Of a DNA stretch of 34,146 nt, positions 13,501 to 22,613 are shown in pieces. The stretch covers positions 1 through 34,146 of the forward strand of contig CAAEEX010000089.1 in assembly GCA_900755005.1 (NCBI GenBank). Direction: 5' to 3'. Position numbers and translations under genes: made by a program. The first letter of the stretch is position 1. Every line of letters begins with the position of its first letter. The notes under the pieces were generated by a model that was not told where the DNA came from, ran no database searches, and worked only from the letters and a program-made list of their open reading frames with translations. This DNA is from an uncultured Collinsella sp. (lineage in GTDB: Bacteria > Actinomycetota > Coriobacteriia > Coriobacteriales > Coriobacteriaceae).

Positions 13501-15828
13501 ATGGCGGATTCTCAGATCCATGTCGCGCTGGCGGGTAACCCCAACTGCGGCAAGACCACGCTTTTCAACCTGATCACCGGCGCCAACGGCTACGTTGGCA
13601 ACTGGCCCGGCGTCACGGTTGAGAAAAAGGAAGCCAAGCTCCTAAGCGACAAGAACGTTACCATCACGGACCTCCCTGGCATCTACTCGCTTTCCCCCTA
13701 CAGCCCCGAGGAGCAATGCTCGCGCGATTACCTCATGAGCGGCGAGCCCGATGTTGTCGTCCAGGTGGTCGACGCCACCAACCTCGAGCGCAACCTGTAC
13801 CTGGCGCTTCAGGTTATCGAGACCGGCCTGCCCGTGGTCGTTGCCCTCAACATGGCCGACCTGGTCGAGAAGAACGGCGATAAGATCGACACGGACAAGC
13901 TCTCCAAGAAGCTCGGTTGTCCGGTCATGATGATCTCGGCTCTTAAGAACAAGGGCATCAAGGAGCTCTTCGAGCAGGTCAAGAAGTCCGCTGCTTCTAA
14001 GGGCCAGGTGCCGGAGCACAAGTTCGATTCCTCCATCGAGGACGTTCTGGACCACATCGAGAACAACCTGCCGGCGAGCGTTCCCGCCAACAAGCGTCGC
14101 TACTACGCGGTCAAACTGTTTGAGCGCGACGCGGACGCCTGCAAGCTCATCAACCTCACTAAGGAGAAGGCCGCTCGCGTGGAGCAGCTGGTCGCCCAGT
14201 GCGAGCAGGACTGCGACGACGATGCCGAGTCCATCATCACCGGCGAGCGTTACGGCGTGATTGCCCACATCATTGACGAGTGCCTCGCCAAGGCTCCGGC
14301 AAAGATGAGCACCTCCGAGAAGATCGACCGCGTGGTTACCAACCGTATCCTGGGCCTGCCGATCTTTGTGGTCATCATGTTCTGCGTGTACTACATCGCC
14401 GTTTCTACCTTGGGCGGCACGGTGACCGACTTCACCAACGACCAGCTCTTCGGCACCGACGGTTGGTACGTGCTCGGTCAGGGCCGCGACGCCTACGACG
14501 CGGCCGTCGAGGCTGCGGGCGACAATGCCGACTCGGTCGACCCGGCACAGTACGGCCCCTATGTCCCGGGTATCACCACCGTGGTGCACGACGCCCTTGT
14601 GGCGGGCGGCACCGAGGACGGTGGCCTGGTCGATTCGCTGGTCTGCGACGGTATCGTCGGCGGCCTGGGCGCCATCTTCGGCTTTGTGCCGCAGATGTTC
14701 CTGCTGTTCGTGATGCTGTCCTTCCTGGAGGACTGCGGCTACATGGCTCGCGTCGCCTTCATCATGGACCGCGTGTTCCGCCGGTTTGGCCTGTCCGGTA
14801 AGTCCTTCATCCCCATGCTCGTGTCCTCGGGCTGCGGCGTCCCCGGCGTCATGGCCACCAAGACCATCGAGAACGAGAAGGACCGCCGCATGACGGTCAT
14901 GACCACCACGTTCATTCCCTGTGGCGCCAAGCTGCCGATCATTGCCTTGCTCATGGGTTCCATCATCGGCGATTCTTCCACCACTGCCGCGTGGATCAGC
15001 CCGCTCTTCTACTTCCTGGGCGTCTTTGCTGTCATCGCCTCGGGCCTCATGCTTAAGAAGACCAAGCTCTTCGCCGGTCGCCCGACGCCGTTTGTTATGG
15101 AGCTTCCTGCCTACCACTTCCCGGCGATCCGCTCTTGGGCACTGCACGTGTGGGAGCGCTGCTGGGCCTTTATCAAGAAGGCCGGCACGGTCATCTTCGC
15201 GTCCACTGTCGTGGTTTGGTTCCTGTCCAACTTTGGTAGCTACAACGGTTCCTTTGGCTTCCTGCCTGCGATGGACGGCATCCCCGAGGAGTTCATGGAC
15301 TACTCCGTGCTCGCCATGCTGGGCAACCTGGTCGCTTGGATCTTCGCCCCGCTCGGCTTTAGCACCTGGCAGGCAACCGCACTGACCGTCTCTGGCCTCG
15401 TCGCCAAGGAGAACGTCGTCGCCACCGCCGGCTCGCTGCTGTCCGTCGCCGACGCGGGCGAGACCGACCCGAGCCTGTGGACCGCGTTTGCCGGCATGTT
15501 CCCCACCATGGGCGCTTGCGTGGCCTTCGGCGCCTTCAACCTGCTGTGCGCTCCGTGCTTTGCCGCCATTGGCACCATCCGCAACCAGATGGATTCCGGC
15601 AAGTGGACCGCGATTGCCATCGGTTACGAGTGCGCCTTTGCTTGGGTAATCGGCCTGTTCATCAACCAGTTCTACAACCTGCTTGTTCTTGGACAGTTTG
15701 GTGTCTGGACGATTGTGGCCATCGTGCTGCTAGTTGCGATGCTCTTCCAGATCTTCCGTCCCATGCCCAAGCATGCATGGACCGATGAGGATGAGACCAA
15801 CACTGCTTCCGCCGCAGTTTCCGCTTAA
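13501..15828 (+). CDS. feoB: ferrous iron transporter FeoB
   Basis: Inner-membrane Fe(II) transporter with an N-terminal GTPase. The 775-residue protein has G1 GNPNCGKTT (12-20), then GNWPGVTVEKK, G3 DLPG (57-60), G4 NMAD (117-120) and a G5-like ISALKNKG. The helical spacer domain follows, then a multi-pass membrane region with the paired Gate motifs VSSGCGVPGVMATK and FIPCGAKLPI. A polar loop of roughly 70 residues, rich in Gly, Asp and Ala, lies between the first and second membrane segments (about residues 315-380), longer than I expect for FeoB. The start follows AGGAAGAAGG. A terminator closes the unit, and a Cys-rich Feo partner lies just beyond it. Confidence 0.96.
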   Translation: MADSQIHVALAGNPNCGKTTLFNLITGANGYVGNWPGVTVEKKEAKLLSDKNVTITDLPGIYSLSPYSPEEQCSRDYLMSGEPDVVVQVVDATNLERNLYLALQVIETGLPVVVALNMADLVEKNGDKIDTDKLSKKLGCPVMMISALKNKGIKELFEQVKKSAASKGQVPEHKFDSSIEDVLDHIENNLPASVPANKRRYYAVKLFERDADACKLINLTKEKAARVEQLVAQCEQDCDDDAESIITGERYGVIAHIIDECLAKAPAKMSTSEKIDRVVTNRILGLPIFVVIMFCVYYIAVSTLGGTVTDFTNDQLFGTDGWYVLGQGRDAYDAAVEAAGDNADSVDPAQYGPYVPGITTVVHDALVAGGTEDGGLVDSLVCDGIVGGLGAIFGFVPQMFLLFVMLSFLEDCGYMARVAFIMDRVFRRFGLSGKSFIPMLVSSGCGVPGVMATKTIENEKDRRMTVMTTTFIPCGAKLPIIALLMGSIIGDSSTTAAWISPLFYFLGVFAVIASGLMLKKTKLFAGRPTPFVMELPAYHFPAIRSWALHVWERCWAFIKKAGTVIFASTVVVWFLSNFGSYNGSFGFLPAMDGIPEEFMDYSVLAMLGNLVAWIFAPLGFSTWQATALTVSGLVAKENVVATAGSLLSVADAGETDPSLWTAFAGMFPTMGACVAFGAFNLLCAPCFAAIGTIRNQMDSGKWTAIAIGYECAFAWVIGLFINQFYNLLVLGQFGVWTIVAIVLLVAMLFQIFRPMPKHAWTDEDETNTASAAVSA

Positions 15829-15857
15829 GTCCGAATAAGGATTAACCCCTTTCCACG

Positions 15858-15890
15858 AGCCCGGGTGTCCCAGCGACACTCGGGCTTTTT
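15858..15890 (+). terminator. intrinsic terminator after feoB
   Basis: AGCCCGGGTGTC (15858-15869) pairs with GACACTCGGGCT (15875-15886) with one G-U pair, followed by TTTTT. It lies 29 bases after the feoB stop codon. Confidence 0.88.
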
Positions 15891-16003
15891 GGTAGGGGAG
15901 ATGTGGCGTTTCCGCAGATAAAACCGACCAAAATAAACCTGTCCCTTTTTGGCAGGTGGAGAATGGGGTAAAGTAAGTGATGGTTAACTAGAGGAGGCTT
16001 GCT

Positions 16004-16204
16004 ATGGCACCTATCGATATTGTTGTACTGGCTGTTATTGGTATTGCGTTTGTCGCCGTGTGCGTGCGCATCTACCGCAAGGGCACCTGCGCCGATTGCG
16101 CTCAGGGTGGCGTTTGCACGGGGCATTGCTCCAACAAAAAGACGTGCGCCGCACTTAAGGGCGTGGACAAAATCGCCGAAGACTTGGGCCGCGGTATCAA
16201 ATAA
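16004..16204 (+). CDS. FeoB-associated Cys-rich membrane protein
   Basis: A 66-residue protein with one N-terminal membrane segment (about residues 5-23, IVVLAVIGIAFVAVCV) followed by a short Cys-rich tail: five Cys in the pattern C-x2-C-x5-C-x3-C-x5-C, then a Lys-rich end. This is the layout of the small FeoB-associated Cys-rich family. Such proteins are thought to act as FeoC-like accessory factors at the membrane, perhaps handling Fe(II), but their role is unproven. The start has GAGGAGG about 7 bases upstream. It lies 175 bases after feoB, beyond a terminator, so it may have its own promoter. Confidence 0.85.
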   Translation: MAPIDIVVLAVIGIAFVAVCVRIYRKGTCADCAQGGVCTGHCSNKKTCAALKGVDKIAEDLGRGIK

Positions 16205-16217
16205 GGTCCGGACATCC

Positions 16218-16252
16218 AAGCGCTCCGCGGGCATCCGTTCGCGGGGCGCTTT
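16218..16252 (+). terminator. hairpin terminator after the Cys-rich gene
   Basis: AAGCGCTCCGCG (16218-16229) pairs with CGCGGGGCGCTT (16240-16251) with one G-U pair. The tail TTTGTGCATTT is only moderately T-rich. Confidence 0.65.
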
Positions 16253-16348
16253 GTGCATTTGAGGGAGAGCACGGCGAGTCGAAGAGTATTTTTGGGGTAT
16301 CGTTAACTGGACTATTAATTGGCAACTTATCTATAACGGAGTAACCGC

Positions 16349-17428
16349 ATGAGCGCTCGCGTAACCATGAAGGACATAGCCGCCGAGCTTGGCGTTTCCA
16401 TCAATACCGTGCACAAGGCTCTGACGGGAAAGGCCGGCGTGAGCGAATCCGTGCGCGCCAAGGTGAACGCCAAGGCCGAGGCCATGGGCTATCACCGCAA
16501 CACAAGTGCCTCAAGCCTGCGCCGCAAGGATATCAATCTGGTGTTTTGCCTGCCCCGCGCATCGCGCGAGGGAGCGTACTTTTTCCGTTACCTGTGGGAA
16601 GGCTGCAATCGCTTTGAACAGGAGGTCATCGACCGGGGCATTACGGTTGAGCGCGTTGAATTTGGCGTGGGCGGCTACGCTGATGCACTCGAGCAAATCG
16701 ACGAGCGTCTGCAGGTGGGCGAGAAGATCGATGGCTTGCTCGCCTATGCGCCGGGCGACGATCGTGCGACTGAGCTTTTGGGGCAGATCGCCGAGGCGGG
16801 CGTGACGATTGAGCTTGTCGACGGCGACCGTCCGCATTTGAATCGTTTGGGTGCGAGCTTGGCCGATTATTCGACGGCAGGCAGCCTTATGGCCGAGCAG
16901 GCGGCAAACCTGGTCCATGCTTCTGGGGCCGACGCCCGCGTGCTCCTTTTGACAGGCGACCCATATACCGATTCGCACTATCTAACCGCCCGCGCCTTCC
17001 ACAATTACCTGCGCGAACGTGATATTCCATGGCAGGTTGAGGATCTTGCAGGTGCCCATGCGCAAGTCAAACAACTCGAGCATGAGCTCGAAAAGCGCTT
17101 GGGTGCGCCGGACGCCCCCGAACTTATCTGTAGCGTTTTTGCCGTTGGTTCCGAAGTGGTTGCCGATGCGCTTGTCTCGAGCGGCAAGGCCGGTCAGGTT
17201 ATGGTGATCGGCAACGACCTGTTTCCCGAAAGCGCCCTGGCCTTGCGCCGCGGTATCTTTACCAATATTGTCTATAAGGACCCGACGAGCCTGGCGTATC
17301 GCGGCGCTAAGACGCTGGGCGATTATCTGCTGTGGGGAAGGACCCCGACGGTGCCTGTCCAGAAGGGCGCCGTCGAGATGGTATTTGCCAGCAATGTCGA
17401 CCGCTACTGCGAACTTGCGGGTATTTAG
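16349..17428 (+). CDS. LacI-family regulator of the galacturonate/pectin cluster
   Basis: A 359-residue DNA-binding regulator. The N-terminal LacI helix-turn-helix reads VTMKDIAAELGVSINTVHKA, with the hinge region ending MGYHRNTSASSL. The rest is a periplasmic-binding-protein-like sensor domain with YTDSHYLTARAFHNYL and VMVIGNDLFPESALALRRG. The recognition helix has TVHKAL where TVSRAL is more common. The start has ACGGAG about 8 bases upstream. It precedes the uxa genes on the same strand. The palindromes of core GTGAACGTTCAC before uxaC, the transporter and GH105 are typical LacI-family operators, making this protein their likely binder. No such operator is seen before its own gene. The inducer is unknown; galacturonate, tagaturonate or an unsaturated galacturonide would fit. 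Confidence 0.9.
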   Translation: MSARVTMKDIAAELGVSINTVHKALTGKAGVSESVRAKVNAKAEAMGYHRNTSASSLRRKDINLVFCLPRASREGAYFFRYLWEGCNRFEQEVIDRGITVERVEFGVGGYADALEQIDERLQVGEKIDGLLAYAPGDDRATELLGQIAEAGVTIELVDGDRPHLNRLGASLADYSTAGSLMAEQAANLVHASGADARVLLLTGDPYTDSHYLTARAFHNYLRERDIPWQVEDLAGAHAQVKQLEHELEKRLGAPDAPELICSVFAVGSEVVADALVSSGKAGQVMVIGNDLFPESALALRRGIFTNIVYKDPTSLAYRGAKTLGDYLLWGRTPTVPVQKGAVEMVFASNVDRYCELAGI

Positions 17429-17453
17429 CCGATTGAGCAGGTACCCCCTCTTG

Positions 17454-17652
17454 CGACGTGCATTTTTGGGAGTATTCAGCATTGGCATGCCCTGAATGAG
17501 GTGCAGAACGACTGTTTTAAGTGTCCCCGATGGCGTAATTTGCCATCGGGGACACTTTTTATGCCGATCGGGCGCTATCTGCGTTCCAAATAGGACGCTG
17601 AGGATGGCGCACGGCGCGCTCCAATGCTGAATACTCCCAAAAATGTACGTCG
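17454..17652. repeat. long palindromic element enclosing the regulator's terminator
   Basis: 32-bp outer arms (17454-17485 and 17621-17652) match at 31 positions. They enclose 135 bases, inside which lies a strong hairpin with a T tail (17520-17560). The outer arms are unrelated to those at 4513 and 6920, and the 12-base conserved core of those elements is not present. The element fills most of the 460-base gap between the regulator and uxaC. Confidence 0.82.
17520..17560 (+). terminator. intrinsic terminator after the LacI-type gene
   Basis: AGTGTCCCCGATGGC (17520-17534) pairs perfectly with GCCATCGGGGACACT (17542-17556) and is followed by TTTT. It sits inside the larger palindrome. Confidence 0.9.
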
Positions 17653-17782
17653 GGACATGACCCACCTGAGCAAAAGCGCTCAAGTTCGGTGTTCGGGGAC
17701 GCCAACCAGTCCGCAATACATGCAAGTCACAGCTCCAGCAACCGTTGAACGGGCAAAATCTACCGTTCACCCCGTGGTGGTT

Positions 17783-17836
17783 AGGTGAACGTTCACCTTT
17801 TGAGGTGCAATGGATTAGTATAGTGAACGTTCACCT
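17783..17836 (+). promoter_or_regulatory. uxaC promoter with two LacI-type operators
   Basis: AGGTGAACGTTCACCT (17783-17798) is a perfect 16-bp palindrome. The second site, GTGAACGTTCAC, is at 17823-17834. The centres are 38 bp apart. A -10-like TAGTAT (17816-17821) lies between them, and TTCACC of the first operator (17792-17797) sits 18 bp upstream as a -35. A repressor bound to both sites would cover the promoter. Confidence 0.8.
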
Positions 17837-17888
17837 AAAGGATAACGAGCGCGTCGTGCGCCCGCCTTGCCAGCAAAGGGGCTGTTTG

Positions 17889-19316
17889 ATGAAAAACTTT
17901 ATGGACGATCAGGATTTCCTGCTGAGCACCAAGACCGGTGAGGAGCTGTTCCACAACTTTGCCGAGGGCATGCCCATCGTCGACTACCACTGCCACATTT
18001 CCCCCAAGGAGATCTGGGAGGACAAGCGTTTCGAGAACATCACCGAGGTTTGGCTGGGCGGCGACCACTACAAGTGGCGCCTGATGCGTGCCAACGGCGT
18101 CGACGAGCGTTTTATCACTGGCGACGCCCCTGCTCGCGAGAAGTTCCAAAAGTGGGCCGAGACCCTGGGTCGCTGCGTCGGCAACCCCGTCTTTGAGTGG
18201 AGCCACCTGGAGCTTAAGCGCTACTTTGGCTACGAGGGCGTCCTCAACGGCAAGACTGCCCAGGAGGTTTGGGACCTTGCCAACGCCAAGCTCGCCGAGG
18301 CCAGCTTCACCTGCCGCAACCTGATCAAGCAGTCCAACGTCCGCATGATCTGCACTACTGACGACCCCGCCGACAGCTTTGAGTGGCACAAGAAGATTGC
18401 AGCCGACGACAGCTTTGACGTTCAGGTCGTTCCCGCCATGCGCCCCGACGCCGCCCTGCGCATCGAGCGCGGCCAGGAGTTTGCCGACTACTGCAAGCGC
18501 CTCTCCGAGGTTGCCGGCGTTGAGGTCAGCGACTTCGAGGGCATGAAGGCTGCCATCTCCAAGCGCTACGACGTTGCTCACGAGCTGGGCTGCCGCGCCT
18601 CCGACCACGCACTCGATTACGTTATGTACGTCCCGGCTACCGCCGACGAGATCGAGGCCATCTTTGCCAAGGGCCTGGCTGCTGAGCCGCTCACCGAGGA
18701 AGAGGTCCTCAAGTACAAGACCGCCTTTATGCAGTTTGTCGCCGGCGAGTATGTCCGTCTGGGCTGGGCCATGCAGCTGCACTTTGGTTGCAAGCGCGAC
18801 AACAACCGCGCCATGTTTGCCAAGCTCGGTCCCGACACCGGCTACGACTGCATCTCCAACTACACGCCGTCCGACCAGCTCGCCGATTTCCTCAACTCCA
18901 TCCAGGAGACCTGCGGCCTGCCCAAGACCATCCTGTACAGCCTGAACCCCATCGATAACACCATGATCGATACCGTCATGGGCTGCTTCCAGGAGGCTCC
19001 GACCGCCGGTAAGATCCAGAACGGCTCCGCCTGGTGGTTCAACGACAACGAGGTCGGTATGCGCGAGCAGCTCACGGCTCTGGCTAACGAGGGCGTGCTG
19101 GGCAACTTTGTGGGCATGCTTACCGACTCCCGCTCCTTCCTGTCCTACCCGCGTCACGAGTACTTCCGTCGCGTGCTGTGCAGCGTGATCGGCGAGTGGG
19201 TCGAGCAGGGCAAGTACCCGGCCGACATGGAGCTGCTGGGCACCATCGTGCGCGACATCAGCTACAACAACTCCGTCCGCTACTTCGGTTTTGACCTGGA
19301 CACCGTCGAGGCCTAA
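17889..19316 (+). CDS. uxaC: uronate isomerase (glucuronate/galacturonate isomerase)
   Basis: Isomerises D-galacturonate to D-tagaturonate (and glucuronate to fructuronate), the first intracellular step of galacturonate breakdown. The 475-residue protein has the family length. The amidohydrolase-type metal motif DYHCH (residues 32-36) is followed by ISPKEIW. Typical UxaC blocks include GDHYKWRLMRANGV, and the C-terminal region has GMLTDSRSFLSYPRHEYFRR. I chose ATG 17889, which follows AAAGGGG; the open frame extends 48 codons upstream through the operators and cannot be coding. It leads the operon uxaC-uxaB-uxaA. Confidence 0.96.
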   Translation: MKNFMDDQDFLLSTKTGEELFHNFAEGMPIVDYHCHISPKEIWEDKRFENITEVWLGGDHYKWRLMRANGVDERFITGDAPAREKFQKWAETLGRCVGNPVFEWSHLELKRYFGYEGVLNGKTAQEVWDLANAKLAEASFTCRNLIKQSNVRMICTTDDPADSFEWHKKIAADDSFDVQVVPAMRPDAALRIERGQEFADYCKRLSEVAGVEVSDFEGMKAAISKRYDVAHELGCRASDHALDYVMYVPATADEIEAIFAKGLAAEPLTEEEVLKYKTAFMQFVAGEYVRLGWAMQLHFGCKRDNNRAMFAKLGPDTGYDCISNYTPSDQLADFLNSIQETCGLPKTILYSLNPIDNTMIDTVMGCFQEAPTAGKIQNGSAWWFNDNEVGMREQLTALANEGVLGNFVGMLTDSRSFLSYPRHEYFRRVLCSVIGEWVEQGKYPADMELLGTIVRDISYNNSVRYFGFDLDTVEA

Positions 19317-19340
19317 GTTCGCACCGAATCACATTGAACC

Positions 19341-19372
19341 CGGGGGCGCCGTCGCCACACGCGGCGCTCCCG
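19341..19372 (+). other. intercistronic stem-loop between uxaC and uxaB
   Basis: CGGGGGCGCCG (19341-19351) pairs with CGGCGCTCCCG (19362-19372) with one G-U pair. There is no U-tract, so it is more likely an mRNA-stabilising or processing structure than a full terminator. Confidence 0.55.
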
Positions 19373-19412
19373 GCAAGCTTGCACGCTAACAAACGCCTAA
19401 GGAGAAACATAG

Positions 19413-20927
19413 ATGGAGAACATTAGCTACGATGCGCTCGAGAAGATCGGCTACAAGGGCTATCTGCTGCCCAAGGACGCTCCCGAGAAGGTTCTACAGT
19501 TTGGCGAGGGCAATTTCCTGCGCGCCTTCGTCGACCGCTTCTTTGACATGGGCAACGAGGCCACCGGCTGGAACGGCAAGGTTGTCATGGTACAGCCCAT
19601 CAGTGGCGCCTTTGGCTTTGCCGATGGCATCAATGCCCAGGACGACCTGTACACCGTGCTGGTGCGCGGCAAGGAGAACGGCAACACGGTCGACGAGTCC
19701 CGTGTGATCAGCGCCTGCAGCCGCTGCCTCAATCCGTATCGTGAGGACGACTACCGCGCCATGATGGAGGTCGCCGTCTCAGACGATTTGGAGATTATCG
19801 TCTCCAACACCACCGAGGCTGGCATTGCCTACGATCCGTCCTGCAAGGCCGACGACATGCCGCCCGCGAGCTTCCCCGCTAAGCTTGCCCAGGTGCTCCA
19901 CACCCGCTGGGCCGCCGGCAAGCCGGGCGTCATCGTGCTCGCCTGCGAACTCATCGATCACAACGGCGAGGAGCTGCTGCGCATCATGAACCAGTACGTG
20001 AGCGACTGGGGCTGGGAGGACGAGTTTGCGCAGTGGATGGCCAACGACTGCACCGTCTGCACCACGCTCGTCGACACTATCGTCCCCGGCCGCATCCGCG
20101 ACCCCAAGGAGGCCGCTGCCGTGGCCGAGCGCCTGGGCTACGAGGATCCTTTCCTGGCCGTGCGCGAGCCCTTCCAGATGTGGGGCATCCAGGGCGATGA
20201 GTCGCTCAAGGAGCGTCTGCCCTTCGTGAAGGCCGGCCTGCCGGGCGTCTTTGTGACCCCCGATGTCACCCCGTACAAGAAGCGCAAGGTCCGCATCCTC
20301 AACGGCGCCCACACTGCCTTTGTTCCGGGCTCCTGGGTTGCCGGCTTTGACATCGTGCGCGATTGCATGCACGACGAGACCGTCCGTGGCTTCATGAACA
20401 CCATGCTCTACGACGAGGTCATCCCGACGCTTGCCGCCGATCTGGATGTCGAGGACTGCAAGGCCTTTGCCGCCGCCGTCGAGAACCGCTTCGACAACCC
20501 GTTTATCGACCACGCGCTGCTCTCCATTTGCCTCAACTCAACCGCCAAATGGCGTGCTCGCGACCTGCCCACGCTCAAGGACTATGTTGCCGAGACCGGC
20601 AACCTGCCCAAGTGCCTGTCGACGAGCCTCGCTACGCTCATTGCCTTCTATACGCAGGAGCTCGTTGCTCGCGAGGGTGACGGCCTGCACCTGCGCCGCG
20701 CCGACGGCACCGAGTACACCGCTCAGGACGATGCCTTCGTGCTCGATTTCTACGCCGCCCACGCCGGTGCAGACGATGCCGAGCTGGTGCACGACGTGCT
20801 CAGCAACGAGCAGATGTGGGGCGAGGACCTTACGCAGATCGCCGGCCTTGAGGAGTTTGTCGTCAACGCGCTTGCCGTTGTGCGCGCCGAGGGCGCCAAG
20901 CAGGCATTTGCCAACGCCCAGGCCTAA
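19413..20927 (+). CDS. uxaB: tagaturonate reductase (altronate dehydrogenase)
   Basis: NADH-dependent reduction of D-tagaturonate to D-altronate. The 504-residue protein belongs to the mannitol dehydrogenase family. It has an N-terminal nucleotide-binding part with VLQFGEGNFLRAFVDRFFD and the catalytic-region motif KVRILNGAHTAFVPGS, both hallmarks of UxaB/UxuB-type enzymes. Fructuronate reductase (UxuB) is the main alternative, but the UxaC and UxaA neighbours and the LQFGEGNFLRAF start favour tagaturonate. The start follows AAGGAGAAACATAG. It is the second gene of the uxa operon. Confidence 0.93.
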   Translation: MENISYDALEKIGYKGYLLPKDAPEKVLQFGEGNFLRAFVDRFFDMGNEATGWNGKVVMVQPISGAFGFADGINAQDDLYTVLVRGKENGNTVDESRVISACSRCLNPYREDDYRAMMEVAVSDDLEIIVSNTTEAGIAYDPSCKADDMPPASFPAKLAQVLHTRWAAGKPGVIVLACELIDHNGEELLRIMNQYVSDWGWEDEFAQWMANDCTVCTTLVDTIVPGRIRDPKEAAAVAERLGYEDPFLAVREPFQMWGIQGDESLKERLPFVKAGLPGVFVTPDVTPYKKRKVRILNGAHTAFVPGSWVAGFDIVRDCMHDETVRGFMNTMLYDEVIPTLAADLDVEDCKAFAAAVENRFDNPFIDHALLSICLNSTAKWRARDLPTLKDYVAETGNLPKCLSTSLATLIAFYTQELVAREGDGLHLRRADGTEYTAQDDAFVLDFYAAHAGADDAELVHDVLSNEQMWGEDLTQIAGLEEFVVNALAVVRAEGAKQAFANAQA

Positions 20928-20937
20928 ATCCTTCTGT

Positions 20938-20963
20938 GCGCCCGCCGGGCAACTGGCGGGCGC
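20938..20963 (+). other. intercistronic stem-loop between uxaB and uxaA
   Basis: GCGCCCGCC (20938-20946) pairs perfectly with GGCGGGCGC (20955-20963). There is no U-tract. It is similar in position and type to the stem-loop between uxaC and uxaB. Confidence 0.55.
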
Positions 20964-21005
20964 CCGCTGACTTCTGCTCAACCTGTAGGGTTAGGACTCT
21001 TTGTA

Positions 21006-22490
21006 ATGAATACTATCCAGATCAATCCGGCCGACAACGTGATCGTTGCGCTGTCGCCGCTTGCCAAGGGCACCGCCGTCGCGGTTCCCGGGGTGGGCGA
21101 GATCGTGGCCGCGGAGGATATTCCGCAGGGCCACAAGATGGCCGTGCGCGCCATTGCGGCGGGGGAGGACGTCGTCAAGTACGGTCTTCCTATCGGCCAC
21201 GTGACGGGCGACATCCAGCCCGGTCAGTGGCTTCATACGCATAACGTCAAGACCAACCTTTCGGGCGAGGTCGAGTACGCTTACAACCCGACGCATCCGG
21301 TCGTTGAGCCGGTTGAGCCCGAGACCTTTATGGGTTTCCGCCGCGCTGACGGCCGCGCCGCCACGCGCAACGAGCTGTGGATCATCCCCACGGTCGGCTG
21401 CGTCAACGAGGTCGCACGTGCCATGTGCGAGCAGGCTCAGGATCTGGTCGAGGGCTCGCTGGAGGGCGTTTACTACTTCCCGCATCCCTTTGGCTGCTCG
21501 CAGACCGGTGCCGACCATGCCCAGACGCGCCGTCTGCTGGTGGCGCTCTCGCGTCACGCAAACGCTGCGGGTGTGCTGTTCCTGTCCCTCGGTTGCGAAA
21601 ACTGCACGCACCAGCAGGTACTCGACGAGCTCGGTGACTTCGATCGCGAGCGCGTTCGATTCCTCGCCTGCCAGGATGTAGCCGACGAGCAGGTCGAGGG
21701 TCACAAGATCCTGTCCGAGCTTGCCGACCTGGCCAAGCAGGCCAAGCGTGAGCCCATTCCTGCCTCCGAGCTGGTCATTGGCCTTAAGTGCGGCGGCTCT
21801 GACGGTCTTTCGGGCATTACCGCCAACCCCACGATCGGTCGCGTGAGCGATATGGTTGTCGCCCGCGGCGGCACGTCGGTGCTCACCGAGGTTCCCGAGA
21901 TGTTTGGCGCGGAGAGCATTCTGCTCGATCGCTGTGAGAGCCAGGACGTCTTTAACGCAGCTGCCGACATGCTCAACGGCTTTAAGGACTACTTTATCAG
22001 CCACGGCGAGGTCGTCTATGAGAACCCGAGCCCCGGCAACAAGGACGGCGGCATTACCACGCTCGAGGACAAGAGCTGCGGCTGCGTGCAAAAGGGCGGA
22101 TCTGCCCCCATCGTCGACGTACTGCCGTATGCCGGTCAGGCTACCAAGCATGGCCTGAACATGCTGTGCGGTCCGGGCAACGACATGGTATCCACCACGG
22201 CCCTGACGGCTGCCGGCTGCCACGTAATCCTGTTCTCGACCGGCCGCGGCACGCCGTTTGGCGCACCGGCGCCTACCCTCAAGGTGTTCACCAACCAGCG
22301 TCTGTGCGACCACAAGGCCAACTGGATGGACTTTAACGCCGGCGTGGTCGCCACGGGCGAGCGTACACTCGACGAGGCTGCCCACGACCTGTACCAGCTG
22401 GTGCTAGAAACGGCGAGCGGCAAGCTTACGAGTGCCGAGCGTCGCAGCTGCCACGAGATCAGCATTTGGAAGGATGGCGTCTGCCTGTAG
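21006..22490 (+). CDS. uxaA: altronate dehydratase
   Basis: Dehydrates D-altronate to 2-keto-3-deoxygluconate, completing the path that UxaC and UxaB begin. The 494-residue protein has the N-terminal SAF domain (about residues 1-90, with GHVTGDIQPGQWLHTHNV), then the dehydratase domain with GFRRADGRAATRNELWIIPT, FPHPFGCSQTGADH, LGCENCTHQQ and LKCGGSDGLSGI. Conserved Cys residues in the second half (ENCTH, KSCGCVQKGG) fit the iron-dependent enzyme. The ribosome-binding site is weak (TAGGAC), so translation may be coupled to uxaB. It ends the operon before a strong hairpin. The genes for the next steps (KDG kinase and aldolase) are not in the window. Confidence 0.95.
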   Translation: MNTIQINPADNVIVALSPLAKGTAVAVPGVGEIVAAEDIPQGHKMAVRAIAAGEDVVKYGLPIGHVTGDIQPGQWLHTHNVKTNLSGEVEYAYNPTHPVVEPVEPETFMGFRRADGRAATRNELWIIPTVGCVNEVARAMCEQAQDLVEGSLEGVYYFPHPFGCSQTGADHAQTRRLLVALSRHANAAGVLFLSLGCENCTHQQVLDELGDFDRERVRFLACQDVADEQVEGHKILSELADLAKQAKREPIPASELVIGLKCGGSDGLSGITANPTIGRVSDMVVARGGTSVLTEVPEMFGAESILLDRCESQDVFNAAADMLNGFKDYFISHGEVVYENPSPGNKDGGITTLEDKSCGCVQKGGSAPIVDVLPYAGQATKHGLNMLCGPGNDMVSTTALTAAGCHVILFSTGRGTPFGAPAPTLKVFTNQRLCDHKANWMDFNAGVVATGERTLDEAAHDLYQLVLETASGKLTSAERRSCHEISIWKDGVCL

Positions 22491-22523
22491 CGGTAAATGG
22501 GTTCGCATAGGGCGCTATTGACC

Positions 22524-22564
22524 ATGGCCCCGTCGGGAGTGTTCCCGGCGGGGCCATGTTTGTT
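22524..22564 (+). terminator. intrinsic terminator of the uxa operon
   Basis: ATGGCCCCGTCGGGA (22524-22538) pairs with TCCCGGCGGGGCCAT (22543-22557) with one G-U pair. It is followed by GTTTGTTCT. Confidence 0.85.
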
Positions 22565-22613
22565 CTGTCTGTTCGGGCGTGTCTTCCTGAGGGTACGGGA
22601 GCGGCGAAAACAA

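Noticed and set aside
17745..17888. 48-codon upstream extension of uxaC
   Set aside because: It runs through the promoter and both operators. UxaC homology begins after ATG 17889, which has a ribosome-binding site.
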